NCBI GenBank assembly: GCA_022865485.1
Contig: JALHSZ010000007.1
Span: forward strand, 1 to 33,628
DNA from: Dehalococcoidales bacterium
Lineage (GTDB): Bacteria > Chloroflexota > Dehalococcoidia > Dehalococcoidales > BS750m-G39
DNA length: 33,628 bases
Direction of reading: 5' to 3'
In this document: positions 14,253 through 21,787 of the stretch, piece by piece
Layout of the letters: each line of letters starts with the position of its first letter
Numbering within the stretch: the stretch's first letter is position 1
Program-made: the position numbers and the translations under genes
Notes under the pieces: generated by a model
The model's database searches: none
What the model saw: only the letters and a program-made list of their open reading frames with translations
What the model was told of the DNA's origin: nothing

Positions 14253-16691
14253 ATGAAAAGAATAACCGAAGCGCTGGCGCGCTTTGTCTTACGCCGTTCC
14301 TGGTGGCTGCTGTTAATCGTTTTGCTGCTCAGCGGCGCCGCCATCCCCGGTGCTACCATGCTCACCCCCGATACCGGCTTCGATGCCCTGGTTTCCCCCA
14401 GCTCGGAAATATCCCGGGACAACGCGCGCTATGAAGAAAAGTTCGGCGGCGACCCCATCACCGTTCTGCTCGAAGGCGACCTCGACGCTATCTTCTCGAC
14501 GGCTAACCTGGCTGTCCTCGCCGAGTTCGAGCAGCAGGTTTCCGCCGACGGGCGCTACCGCTCCATTATCAGCCCGTTAACGGTGCTGGAGGCTGCCATT
14601 GAGGAAGCAAACCAGTCACGGCAGGAATTCCAGCAGTATATTGCCCTCGCTCAGGAAGCAGCCGCTACCCAGGCCAGGGAGACAGCGGCGGCGATGGGCT
14701 TAGGTGAGGCCGAGCAGGAGCAGGCCGCCCAGCAGGCAGCGGCGGAGGTGCTGGCGGGGTTCCAGCCCCAGATAGAGCAGATGCAGCTTATCGGCGAACC
14801 CGCGCTGGACAACCCCCTCTTTATCGCCGCCGTTCTCTACGACAGCCAGGGCGCGGTCAGCCCGGCAATGCAGTCCCTCATCCCCGATGATAACCATGCC
14901 CTGATTCTGGTCACGCCCCAGGGCAACCTGGAAGATAGCGAAGCCCTGCAGGCAGCTAAGGATATCGAGGACTTCTTTATCGTCCATCCCCTGAGCGGGG
15001 TGGGAACTACGGTAATCGCCGCCACCAAGCTGGTTGACGCCATCAGCAGCAGCATGAGCAACAACATGAAGATACTGCTGGCTCTGGCTATAGCCGTCAT
15101 GATTCTGGTCCTGATGGTTCTGTTTCGGGTGCGCTGGCGGCTGCTCTCCCTCTTTATGGTCGCCGTCGGCGCCCTCTGGACGTTCGGCATCATGGGCTAC
15201 GTCTCGATTCCCCTCACCATGGCGACCATGGCCGTGCTGCCGATACTTATCGGCCTGGGCATAGACTATTCCATCCAGTTCCACAACCGCTACCAGGAAG
15301 AGCTTATCCGGACCAGGACAGTCGGCGAGGCAATCGTCAGCTCTCTGTCGCATATGTTCTCCTCGGTGGGCATTGCCCTGCTGGCGACCATAATCGGCTT
15401 TATCACCCTCTACATATCCGAGGTGCCCATGATACGCGACTTCGGCGTGGCGCTCACCATCGGTATCGCGCTCAGCTACCTGGTGGCTATCTTCCTGCTG
15501 CACAGCATTATCTACCAGAGCGATAGGCGGGCGCCTATCGCCAAGCTGAGGAAAGAATCGACGGAGGCGAGCGGCCGTACCGAACGTATCCTGTTGCGGA
15601 TGGGCAAACTGGCCATTAATCATACGCTGTGGATTTTCATCGTGGCCGTTCTTTTCGCTGTTGTCGGCGGCGTGGTCGACCACTGGCTGCCCAAGAACAC
15701 CGACTATGAAGAGCTTATGCCCCAGAGCATAACCGAGCTCAGGGACGTCAGGGAGCTGCGCCAGATACTAAATAGCGGCGGTGAAATCCGCCTTATGGTG
15801 GAAGCCGATGACGTGACCAGCCCCGAGGTGCTGGGCTGGCTCGAAGATTATGAAGATAGGGCTCTGGTCTTTCACCCCGAGCTGATTGCGGTCAACAGCC
15901 CCGCGACGCTGGTAAGTGAAGCGGCGGGCGGGGTCATTCCCTCCCGGGAACAGATTGAAGCCATACTGGCCGCCACCCCGCCCCTCTACCTCGACCAGCT
16001 CCTCTCCGCCGACCGCACCATGGCCAGCGTCTCGTTCACTATCGAGGACATAACCTTGGACAAAGTCCACGACCTGTTTCAGGCAATGAAGGCGGAAGCC
16101 GAGCCGCCGTCCGGCGTGCAGATTTCGCCTGTCGGCAGCCTTGCCCTCGGCGCCAGCACCATCGACGCCGTGGTGAGCAAGAGGCTTACCATGAACCTCA
16201 TCTGCCTGGGGGCGGTATTTATCGTCCTTTTGCTGGTCTACCGCCGCCTGAGTCGGGCGGCATTCGCCATAATACCGGTGGGCGCCGTCATCGCCTGGTC
16301 CTCGCTGGATATGTACCTCATCGGTATCCCGCTTAACCCGCTGACCGCCGTTCTGGGGGTTATCATCATCGGCATCTGCACCGAATTCATGGTGCTGCTG
16401 ATGGTGCGCTATGACGAAGAGAGGCAGCAGGGGCTTTCGCCCCGGGAGGCTATGGTTACGGCGATTTCAAAGATAGGGCGGGCGATAGTGGTCTCCAGCG
16501 TGACCACGCTGGGCGGCTTCGGCGTCCTCATTGCCTCCAACTTCGTCATGATTCGTGACTTCGGCATCGCCACCGTCATCAGCGTCTTCCTCTGCTTGCT
16601 GATAACGATTGCGGTGATGCCCGGGGTCATTGTCTGGTTCGACAACTGGCGGGCTAAAAAGCGGCCCAAGAGGCGGCTGAAGAAGGCGTAA
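14253..16691 (+). CDS. MMPL/RND-family exporter (HAE3-like)
   Basis: This 812-residue inner-membrane transporter has the duplicated RND layout. A first membrane helix (WWLLLIVLLLSGAAIPGA) precedes a large extracytoplasmic domain (about 40-270) and a membrane block containing PILIGLGIDYSIQFHNRYQEE. A second single helix (about 455-475), a second large domain and a C-terminal membrane block follow. The GxxxDY segment with its acidic residue belongs to the proton-relay region of MMPL/RND proteins. The family exports lipids, hopanoids, glycolipids or hydrophobic drugs; the substrate here is unknown. GAGGAGG is about 9 bases before the ATG. It stands alone between terminators, flanked by paralogous IPT/TIG surface proteins, so it may export envelope lipid associated with them. 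Confidence 0.8.
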   Translation: MKRITEALARFVLRRSWWLLLIVLLLSGAAIPGATMLTPDTGFDALVSPSSEISRDNARYEEKFGGDPITVLLEGDLDAIFSTANLAVLAEFEQQVSADGRYRSIISPLTVLEAAIEEANQSRQEFQQYIALAQEAAATQARETAAAMGLGEAEQEQAAQQAAAEVLAGFQPQIEQMQLIGEPALDNPLFIAAVLYDSQGAVSPAMQSLIPDDNHALILVTPQGNLEDSEALQAAKDIEDFFIVHPLSGVGTTVIAATKLVDAISSSMSNNMKILLALAIAVMILVLMVLFRVRWRLLSLFMVAVGALWTFGIMGYVSIPLTMATMAVLPILIGLGIDYSIQFHNRYQEELIRTRTVGEAIVSSLSHMFSSVGIALLATIIGFITLYISEVPMIRDFGVALTIGIALSYLVAIFLLHSIIYQSDRRAPIAKLRKESTEASGRTERILLRMGKLAINHTLWIFIVAVLFAVVGGVVDHWLPKNTDYEELMPQSITELRDVRELRQILNSGGEIRLMVEADDVTSPEVLGWLEDYEDRALVFHPELIAVNSPATLVSEAAGGVIPSREQIEAILAATPPLYLDQLLSADRTMASVSFTIEDITLDKVHDLFQAMKAEAEPPSGVQISPVGSLALGASTIDAVVSKRLTMNLICLGAVFIVLLLVYRRLSRAAFAIIPVGAVIAWSSLDMYLIGIPLNPLTAVLGVIIIGICTEFMVLLMVRYDEERQQGLSPREAMVTAISKIGRAIVVSSVTTLGGFGVLIASNFVMIRDFGIATVISVFLCLLITIAVMPGVIVWFDNWRAKKRPKRRLKKA

Positions 16692-16705
16692 CGCTTTAGC
16701 TACTT

Positions 16706-16740
16706 ATCCCCCCTCCCCCCAATCGGGAGGGGGGATTTTT
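16706..16740 (+). terminator. Rho-independent terminator after the MMPL gene
   Basis: Stem ATCCCCCCTCCC (16706-16717) pairs with GGGAGGGGGGAT (16725-16736) over a 7-base loop, followed by TTTT and a further T-rich stretch. Its design matches the terminator at 14116-14149. Confidence 0.8.
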
Positions 16741-16750
16741 ATTTTACCCC

Positions 16751-16779
16751 CTTAAACTCTTTACTTTTTCTGCTATAAT
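16751..16779 (+). promoter_or_regulatory. Extended -10 promoter of the second IPT/TIG gene
   Basis: TGCTATAAT (16771-16779) is an extended -10 with a perfect TATAAT at 16774-16779. The -35 position 17 bases upstream (CTTAAA at 16751) is poor, as expected for extended -10 promoters. The leader to ATG 16830 is about 44 bases. Confidence 0.55.
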
Positions 16780-16829
16780 GTAGTTGGTTATGATAATCAC
16801 CGTGTTCGGCAATGTAACGGAGGTGACAG

Positions 16830-18647
16830 ATGAAACACAATAGGCTCTTCCGTATCCTGGTGGCGGCGGTTGTCCTTTCCCTGCTGATGGTAGCCATACC
16901 AGCCACGCCAGCCTTGGCGGCGGCGGTAACTATAACCTCTCCGGTCACGCCCAGCGGTCCCCCGGGGACGGTGGTAACGCTCAGTTGCTCGGGGTTCACT
17001 CCAAGCGTAACCTACACCGTTTCCTTCGGCGGGACGGCTATCACGACCGGTACCACCGGTACTAGCCCCTTCACCGCTAGCTTCACCGTTCCCACGAGCG
17101 TCAGAAACAACTATACGGTTACGGTAACAACAACTCCAGAAGGTGCTGTCCCGCTAACCGGCGGTTTTACCATAACGCCGGAGATAACCCTCACCTTTAC
17201 CACCCCGGCTCATGTCGGCGACACGGTTACCGTTGCCGGCACTGGCTTCGCCGCCACCGCTGGTATAACCGTCCTCTATGATGATGTCAGTAAAGGCACT
17301 ACTACTACCATTGCCAACGGCACCTTTACCGGTTTTACCTTCACCGTGCCAGATAGCGATAAAGGAAGCCACGCCGTAAAAGCCTGGGAAACCAGTGCCC
17401 ACTCTAATTATGACACCGAGAACATCACCATCTCGCCCAAGATAACCATCAACCCCACCTCGGGGTCTGTCGGCGATACGATTACCGTCACCGGTAATGG
17501 CTTTGACGACAGCTCGAGCATAACCATTTACTTCGACTCTGTCAGCCAGACCACTAGCAGCACCAATACCAACGGAACTTTCACCGCCGCCACCTTCGCC
17601 GTCCCCTCCACCTCACGGGGCACCCACACCGTAAAGGCCCAGGATGCCGGCAGTAATCAGGCCACGGCCACCTTCACCGTCTCCACCAAGATAACCATCA
17701 ACCCGACCAGCGGGCCTTCGGGCACCCCGGTCACCGTTACCGGCAGCGGCTTCGGCACCAGCCAGACCATAACCATCAAATATAACAACGCTCTCGTAAC
17801 TACCAATCCCCCGACGGTAACTACTGGCTCTACGGGCGGCTTCACCGCTACTTTTAGCGTGCCCGTCCTCGCCGCTGGGACCTACGAAGTGTCCGCGAGC
17901 GACGCCACCAGCACGGCGACGGCTAACTTCCAGTCCACCACCACCGCCACCATCAGCCAGACGACCACCACCTCCTCCCCCGGTTACGTCGGCATGGAGC
18001 TGACTATCACCGGCGTCGGCTTTACGCCCAGCCATGAGATAACCATCACCTTTGATGGTGGTGAGCTTGATATCAGTGGCGATAATAATACCGATGCCAG
18101 CGGCAACTTTGAGTGCAGCTTCATCGTTCCTGCTAAAGAAGGTGGAGAGGCTTACACCATAACCGTTACTGTTGGCACTATTACCAAGACCTTCGACTTC
18201 GTTATGGAGTCGAATCCTCCCCCGACCCCGGGGCTGACCCTGCCGCTGGCGGGTGAAAAGCTCAAGGATGGGACATTCACCTGGGAGGCTGTCGAGGATG
18301 CTGAGAACCCGGACATCCCGGTAACCTTTGACCTCCAGGTAGCCATTGACGCCGATTTCACCACCCCATTGGTGGATAAGACGGGGCTGACCACTTCGGC
18401 ATACACCCTCCTCGATGAAGAAAAGCTGGAGTCAACCGGCAAGGACGAGCCCTACTACTGGCATGTGAGAGCGGTGGATGCCGCCTCCAACGCCGGCGCT
18501 TGGTCTGAACCCAGCACTTTCACGGTCGGCTTCTCCTTCGAATTCACGGGCTGGGTGGTGTGGGTCATAATGGGGGCGATTGCCCTCGTGTTCTTTATCT
18601 TCGGGGTGTGGATCGGCAAGAGGAGCGGCGGCGGCGGATACTATTGA
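16830..18647 (+). CDS. Second IPT/TIG-repeat surface protein, paralogue of 12420-14090
   Basis: This 605-residue protein shares the plan of the first IPT/TIG protein. A signal peptide (RILVAAVVLSLLMVAIPA, cleavage near ALAA) is followed by about five Thr/Ser-rich IPT/TIG domains (SGPPGTVVTLSCSGF, VGDTVTVAGTGF, VGDTITVTGNGF, SGTPVTVTGSGF, VGMELTITGVGF). The fibronectin-like module includes PYYWHVRAVDAASNAGAW. The C-terminal helix (VVWVIMGAIALVFFIFGVWI) precedes a basic, Gly-rich tail ending GGGYY. The repeat domains are more Thr-rich and regular than in the first copy. GGAGG lies about 7 bases before ATG. It likely forms part of the cell surface together with its paralogue. Ligand unknown. Confidence 0.75.
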   Translation: MKHNRLFRILVAAVVLSLLMVAIPATPALAAAVTITSPVTPSGPPGTVVTLSCSGFTPSVTYTVSFGGTAITTGTTGTSPFTASFTVPTSVRNNYTVTVTTTPEGAVPLTGGFTITPEITLTFTTPAHVGDTVTVAGTGFAATAGITVLYDDVSKGTTTTIANGTFTGFTFTVPDSDKGSHAVKAWETSAHSNYDTENITISPKITINPTSGSVGDTITVTGNGFDDSSSITIYFDSVSQTTSSTNTNGTFTAATFAVPSTSRGTHTVKAQDAGSNQATATFTVSTKITINPTSGPSGTPVTVTGSGFGTSQTITIKYNNALVTTNPPTVTTGSTGGFTATFSVPVLAAGTYEVSASDATSTATANFQSTTTATISQTTTTSSPGYVGMELTITGVGFTPSHEITITFDGGELDISGDNNTDASGNFECSFIVPAKEGGEAYTITVTVGTITKTFDFVMESNPPPTPGLTLPLAGEKLKDGTFTWEAVEDAENPDIPVTFDLQVAIDADFTTPLVDKTGLTTSAYTLLDEEKLESTGKDEPYYWHVRAVDAASNAGAWSEPSTFTVGFSFEFTGWVVWVIMGAIALVFFIFGVWIGKRSGGGGYY

Positions 18648-18673
18648 TTTATAGCTAACCCTAAACCATAAAA

Positions 18674-18704
18674 AAGGGGGGGGTTAAGGCCCCCTTCTCT
18701 TTTA
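18674..18704. terminator. Bidirectional terminator between IPT/TIG and patatin genes
   Basis: AAGGGGG and GCCCCCTT arms form a hairpin. On the plus strand TCTTTT follows, serving the IPT/TIG gene; on the minus strand TTTTTT follows, serving the convergent patatin gene. Confidence 0.7.
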
Positions 18705-18710
18705 GTGAGG

Positions 18711-19955
18711 CTATTCGGGGAAGGGCAAACGCCCCGGTTTGGCTCCCGGCTCCAGCACCCAGCGGCGCATGGCGGCGTCGGCGAGGGCGTAGCTCCAGTT
18801 GATTAACTGTTCCTGTTTCTCTTGGCTTAAGCCCATCAGGCGCGTGGATATCTTGCTCAGCTTCTCTGTCGTCTTGCTGTCCTTGAGCAGCGGGGGTGGG
18901 AGTTTTTCCTTCTCCTCCGTCGGTTCATAGTTCTTAATCTTGGTGTCTATGCCCCAGTAAGTGCCCCGCGCCTTCTTATCCTCGAAGTCGGCTATCGCCC
19001 ATCTCTTGCGCAGGCGGCGGGTCTGTTCGGTGATGGTGCTGTCAGCCCGCTTGAGGATTGAGAAGCGGTTCAGCCCCCGCCAGAACGTCCCTGCGTTCAC
19101 CGAAAACGGCGCCCCCGCGTCGCTCATCAGCACCGTGGAGTAGCGGTCCCAAATTCGCTCCAGCCCCAGGTTGTCGTAAACGCCCCCGTCGGTAAGGACC
19201 ATGGTCGAGAGGAGTTTCTTCTTCTGTGAACGGCTCAGAAGGTTGCCCTTTTTATCCTTTTTACTCTTTTTATCCCAGTCTTTCCACTCGGAGGGCTTGA
19301 ACCTGAGGATGACGGGCGCCATAAATATCGGGAAGGCGCTCGAGGCGGCGACGGCTTTGGCCAACTGAATATGTGGCGACTCAATCTTCTTATCCAGTTC
19401 ATAGTCAGCCAGGTAGGGGTGGGAGAACCGCACGCTGACGCCGGTCTGAAGGCTGGTGGCGTAAATGGTGAAGATGGGGTCCTTTCTACCATTGGGCAGG
19501 TCCTGGAGGGTGGCTTTGCCGAAGAGCTTTCGGCGGTAGGGCTGGGTCAGCCCGCAAAAAAAGCCTTCGCCCTCTATCCCGTGCGAGCAGAACTCCCGCA
19601 GCGGATTGACGACCTCCTCCACGAAATTGGTAGCGACCCCGTCCTCCCCAAACTTCAGCTTCTTCCATTGCAGCCCCAGCCAGCCCGCTGTAATCGAGCC
19701 CCCCGATACGCTGGTGACCTCGTCCAGCTTTTTAAGCCAGCCCAGCTCGTTAAGCCGCCAGAGGCTGCCCAGGTGGAAGACAGCCGCTCTGTAGCCGCCC
19801 CCCGACAGAGCTAGCCCCACGCCTTTAGTCCTCAACGGGGTTTCGCATTTGTGGCAACGTAGTTTGCCAAACGTTCTAACCGGGCTGGGATCAACCCTCT
19901 GGCACTTCACGCAGTAGTTTGTGCTGCGGTCTTCTTTGTAAAAGTCTTCTGCCAT
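18711..19955 (-). CDS. Patatin-like phospholipase with N-terminal zinc ribbon
   Basis: This 414-residue protein joins an N-terminal zinc ribbon (C15/C18 and C34/C37) to a patatin domain. The oxyanion loop is SGGGYRA (51-57), the nucleophile S84 lies in TSVSGGS, and the dyad aspartate D256 is in TDGGVYDN. The protein should therefore be an active acyl hydrolase on phospholipids or other esters. The 84-region reads SVSGG rather than the textbook GxSxG, a variant seen in some bacterial patatins. A Lys-rich insert lies near 225-248. No signal peptide is seen, so it is probably cytosolic or peripheral. It has a strong own promoter and AAGGAG before ATG 19955. A deletion relic of a second copy lies about 0.8 kb away at 20779-20868. 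Confidence 0.75.
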   Translation of the reverse strand: MAEDFYKEDRSTNYCVKCQRVDPSPVRTFGKLRCHKCETPLRTKGVGLALSGGGYRAAVFHLGSLWRLNELGWLKKLDEVTSVSGGSITAGWLGLQWKKLKFGEDGVATNFVEEVVNPLREFCSHGIEGEGFFCGLTQPYRRKLFGKATLQDLPNGRKDPIFTIYATSLQTGVSVRFSHPYLADYELDKKIESPHIQLAKAVAASSAFPIFMAPVILRFKPSEWKDWDKKSKKDKKGNLLSRSQKKKLLSTMVLTDGGVYDNLGLERIWDRYSTVLMSDAGAPFSVNAGTFWRGLNRFSILKRADSTITEQTRRLRKRWAIADFEDKKARGTYWGIDTKIKNYEPTEEKEKLPPPLLKDSKTTEKLSKISTRLMGLSQEKQEQLINWSYALADAAMRRWVLEPGAKPGRLPFPE

Positions 19956-19987
19956 GGTTTGCTCCTTCGCGGGTTTGTCGGAGCTTT

Positions 19988-20016
19988 AGTGTAGTGCCCT
20001 ATTGAGGGAGTGTCAA
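19988..20016 (-). promoter_or_regulatory. Promoter of the patatin gene
   Basis: On the minus strand TTGACA (20011-20016) and TACACT (19988-19993) are 17 bases apart. The leader to ATG 19955 is about 25 bases and contains AAGGAG (19962-19967). This segment is duplicated at 20836-20864. Confidence 0.75.
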
Positions 20017-20174
20017 TACCATAAGATATAAAAGGGGAGGCTTTTTGCCCCCTCTTGTGGTTTCTTCTTTCCTCTCCCCTACCACCAGAGATTAAACGTT
20101 ACGTCAGATTGTTATTGCAAAGGGATGTATCCTTCCATAAAAATAACCTCTCTTACGAGAATGCTTGCACTAAT
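20017..20174. other. Intergenic stretch between patatin and zinc-ribbon genes
   Basis: The stretch holds an imperfect hairpin at 20033-20053 (AGGG..GGC, T5 loop, GCC.CCCT) similar in base content to the terminators at 20742 and 21751. It may be a relic of a terminator from the duplicated patatin unit. The rest is A/T-rich with no ORF or RNA gene that I can recognise. Confidence 0.4.
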
Positions 20175-20203
20175 TTGCACAGTGCTTCCCTTTAGTGTAT
20201 ACT
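20175..20203 (+). promoter_or_regulatory. Promoter of the small zinc-ribbon gene
   Basis: TTGCAC (20175-20180) and TATACT (20198-20203) are 17 bases apart. A second TTGCAC lies 11 bases upstream. The leader to ATG 20318 is long, about 108 bases, with no clear secondary element. Confidence 0.55.
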
Positions 20204-20317
20204 ATATATAGTAGTTTCAGTTTAGGTTATTACAAACTTCTTTGAATCCCCAGAGATTTATTTTCGTATTGGATGACCAGAGCTCTAACTAACATTCAGA
20301 AGAGAGGAGGTCATCCA

Positions 20318-20506
20318 ATGAGTTTTCAGGATAAGTCAATCCAATGTTCCGATTGTAGGACTACCTTTACTTTCAGCGCTGGAGAACAGGAGTTCTTCCA
20401 ATCTAAAGGCTTCACCAATGAGCCCAAGCGTTGTCCCTCATGCCGCCGCGCAAACAAAGCACAGCGTTCCGGCAGTGGCGACTACAGCTACAGTTCCAAG
20501 GAGTGA
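20318..20506 (+). CDS. Small zinc-ribbon domain protein (zf_Tbcl-like)
   Basis: This 62-residue protein has the paired CxxC motifs of a zinc ribbon (CSDC near residue 9 and CPSC near 40) around TFTFSAGEQEFFQSKGF and NEPKRC, the pattern of the PF13451-type domain. The C-terminus is polar (SGSGDYSYSSKE). The role is unknown; such proteins may bind nucleic acid or protein. ATG 20318 is chosen because GGAGG is 7 bases upstream; an earlier in-frame ATG at 20273 lacks a Shine-Dalgarno site. Confidence 0.75.
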   Translation: MSFQDKSIQCSDCRTTFTFSAGEQEFFQSKGFTNEPKRCPSCRRANKAQRSGSGDYSYSSKE

Positions 20507-20599
20507 ATGTTTTGTGCCTTCTACGCCCGGTGTAGGAAAAACACGTTCGACAAGAGTTCACATCTTTCGGAGAAATGTATAGCAAGAGGAGAATTCAAA

Positions 20600-20695
20600 G
20601 TGAGTATTCAAATGAAACTACGTACTCTATATAGCCTGTTAGCGATGGGCATTTTGGCACTAATTGCTGGTCTTACTCTCGTAGTTGTAATGTGA
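20600..20695 (+). CDS. Possible 31-aa single-span membrane peptide
   Basis: A short frame from GTG 20600 (or ATG 20612) encodes a short basic start followed by a single hydrophobic segment (LYSLLAMGILALIAGLTLVV). GAGGAG stands about 8 bases before the GTG. It follows the zinc-ribbon gene by 93 bases and may be in the same transcript. No family is recognised, and the frame could be chance. Confidence 0.35.
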   Translation: MSIQMKLRTLYSLLAMGILALIAGLTLVVVM

Positions 20696-20720
20696 AACCA
20701 TTCAATATGACCATTATACC

Positions 20721-20770
20721 CACCCCATAAACATAAAAAAAAGAGGGGGCTAGCGCCCCCTCTTTGGTTT
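20721..20770. terminator. Terminator hairpin, copy 1 of a ~50-bp direct repeat
   Basis: CACCCCATAAACATAAAAA leads into stem AGAGGGGGC (20742-20750), loop TAGC, and GCCCCCTCT (20755-20763), then TTGGTTTT. The whole segment recurs 1010 bases downstream at 21731-21780. It ends the zinc-ribbon transcript on plus and could end the relic transcript on minus, where an A8 run on plus supplies the T-tract. Confidence 0.7.
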
Positions 20771-20778
20771 TGCTGATG

Positions 20779-20868
20779 CTATTTGGGGAAGGGCAGACGC
20801 CCCGGTTTACTCCTGCGCGGGTTTGTCGGAGCTTTGGTGTAGTTCGATATTGAGGGGGTGTCAATACC
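20779..20868 (-). pseudogene. Deletion relic of a second patatin gene (3' end fused to 5' leader and promoter)
   Basis: Positions 20779-20808 match the 3' end of the intact patatin gene (18711-18740) in 28 of 30 bases, including codons for GRLPFP. Directly after, 20809-20868 match its leader and promoter (19961-20020) in 53 of 60 bases without gaps. The joint falls on GGTTT, which is present at both ends of the intact gene (18736-18740 and 19956-19960), so the body was lost by a short-homology deletion. A -35 TTGACA and a -10 TACACC with 17-base spacing remain, pointing left, and a ribosome-binding-like CAGGAG survives without a start codon. A transcript of roughly 90 bases ending at the 20742-20763 hairpin is possible. 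Confidence 0.8.
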
Positions 20869-20939
20869 TATAACTTTACGGGTTAGACCATTTGGTATTA
20901 ATATTGGGTTAAGGAAACGTTTTAGAGAAGGAGGGCTAA

Positions 20940-21704
20940 ATGGGTCGCGTCCAAGATAAAGTAGCCATCGTAACCGGCGCCGCCGGAGGTCTTGGTGGTG
21001 CCATATCACTGTTGTTGGCTAAGGAAGGGGCCAAAGTTGTCGTTACCGACATCAACGAGGCTGGCGGGAAGAAAACAGTCGAGGACATAAATCGTGAGGG
21101 GGGCAAGGCTGTCTTCATCAGGCACGATGTCGCCAGCGAAGGCGATTGGACCAAGGTAATCGAGAAGACCTTATCCGAGTTTGGCAAATTGGATATTCTG
21201 GTTAATAACGCTGGCATCATGTTTATCAAGGAGATTGAAAATACCTCGTTAGAAGAATGGCACCGGGTTATGAGCATCAATCTGGACGGCGTTTTCTTGG
21301 GTACGAAACACGCCATAGGGGCGATGAAAAAGAGCGGCGGCTGCATCGTTAATATGTCCTCCGCCGTCGGTATTGTAGGCAGACCTGATGATACGGCGGC
21401 TTATTGTACCAGCAAGGGCGCCGTAAGACTGTTTACCAAGGCAGCGGCTATGGAGTGCTCCAAAGCGGGCCATGACTATAAAATCCGGGTTAACTCCGTG
21501 CACCCCGGTGTTATCGAGACACCGATGACAGCGGGTATGGCTGAAGACCCTGAATTCCGGAAAATTCTGGAGGCTATGCACCCGATTGGTTTTCTGGGCA
21601 AACCGATAGATGTTGCTTATATTGTCCTTTACTTGGCTTCTGATGAGTCCCGGCTTGTCACCGGCGCTGAGTTTGTCGTCGATGGGGGCTGGACGGCGAG
21701 TTAG
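20940..21704 (+). CDS. Short-chain dehydrogenase/reductase (SDR), FabG-like
   Basis: This 254-residue classical SDR has the NAD(P)-binding TGAAGGLG (12-19), an acidic residue after beta-2 (VVVTDIN, favouring NAD+), NNAG (89-92), N114, a serine in VNMSSAVG (about 141), and the catalytic Y155 and K159 of YCTSK. The C-terminal VTGAEFVVDGGW is also standard. Likely reactions are oxidation or reduction of an alcohol/ketone; the substrate cannot be read from sequence. GAAGGAGG lies about 5 bases before ATG. The gene sits alone between ~50-bp direct repeats that carry terminators, and the relic patatin promoter points away from it. A possible promoter is TTTACG-18-TAATAT near 20875-20905 (weak). Confidence 0.85.
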   Translation: MGRVQDKVAIVTGAAGGLGGAISLLLAKEGAKVVVTDINEAGGKKTVEDINREGGKAVFIRHDVASEGDWTKVIEKTLSEFGKLDILVNNAGIMFIKEIENTSLEEWHRVMSINLDGVFLGTKHAIGAMKKSGGCIVNMSSAVGIVGRPDDTAAYCTSKGAVRLFTKAAAMECSKAGHDYKIRVNSVHPGVIETPMTAGMAEDPEFRKILEAMHPIGFLGKPIDVAYIVLYLASDESRLVTGAEFVVDGGWTAS

Positions 21705-21730
21705 CTTTAGGGTAACCCCCCTTATCCCCC

Positions 21731-21780
21731 CACCCCATAAACATAAAAAGAGAGGGGGCGCTAGCCCCCTCTTTTGGTTT
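21731..21780. terminator. Bidirectional terminator hairpin, copy 2 of the ~50-bp direct repeat
   Basis: The same CACCCCATAAACATAAAAA lead is followed by stem AGAGGGGGC (21751-21759), loop GCTA, GCCCCCTCT (21764-21772) and TTTT. It ends the SDR gene on plus and the terminase unit on minus (A-run supplies T's). The loop is the reverse complement of the loop in copy 1 (TAGC). Confidence 0.8.
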
Positions 21781-21787
21781 TACCCCC

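Noticed and set aside
14700-15683. Long minus-strand frame opposite the MMPL exporter gene
   Set aside because: It is rich in His, Asp and Gln from the reversed codons of a membrane protein and has no recognisable start signal or family.
16830-18647. CRISPR-like or tandem DNA repeats in the second IPT/TIG gene
   Set aside because: The similarity comes from repeated protein domains with divergent codons; there are no regularly spaced identical repeats.
18711-19955. Patatin as part of a CBASS anti-phage system
   Set aside because: No cGAS-like nucleotidyltransferase, nor other CBASS gene, is near it; the neighbours are a surface-protein gene and a small zinc-ribbon gene.
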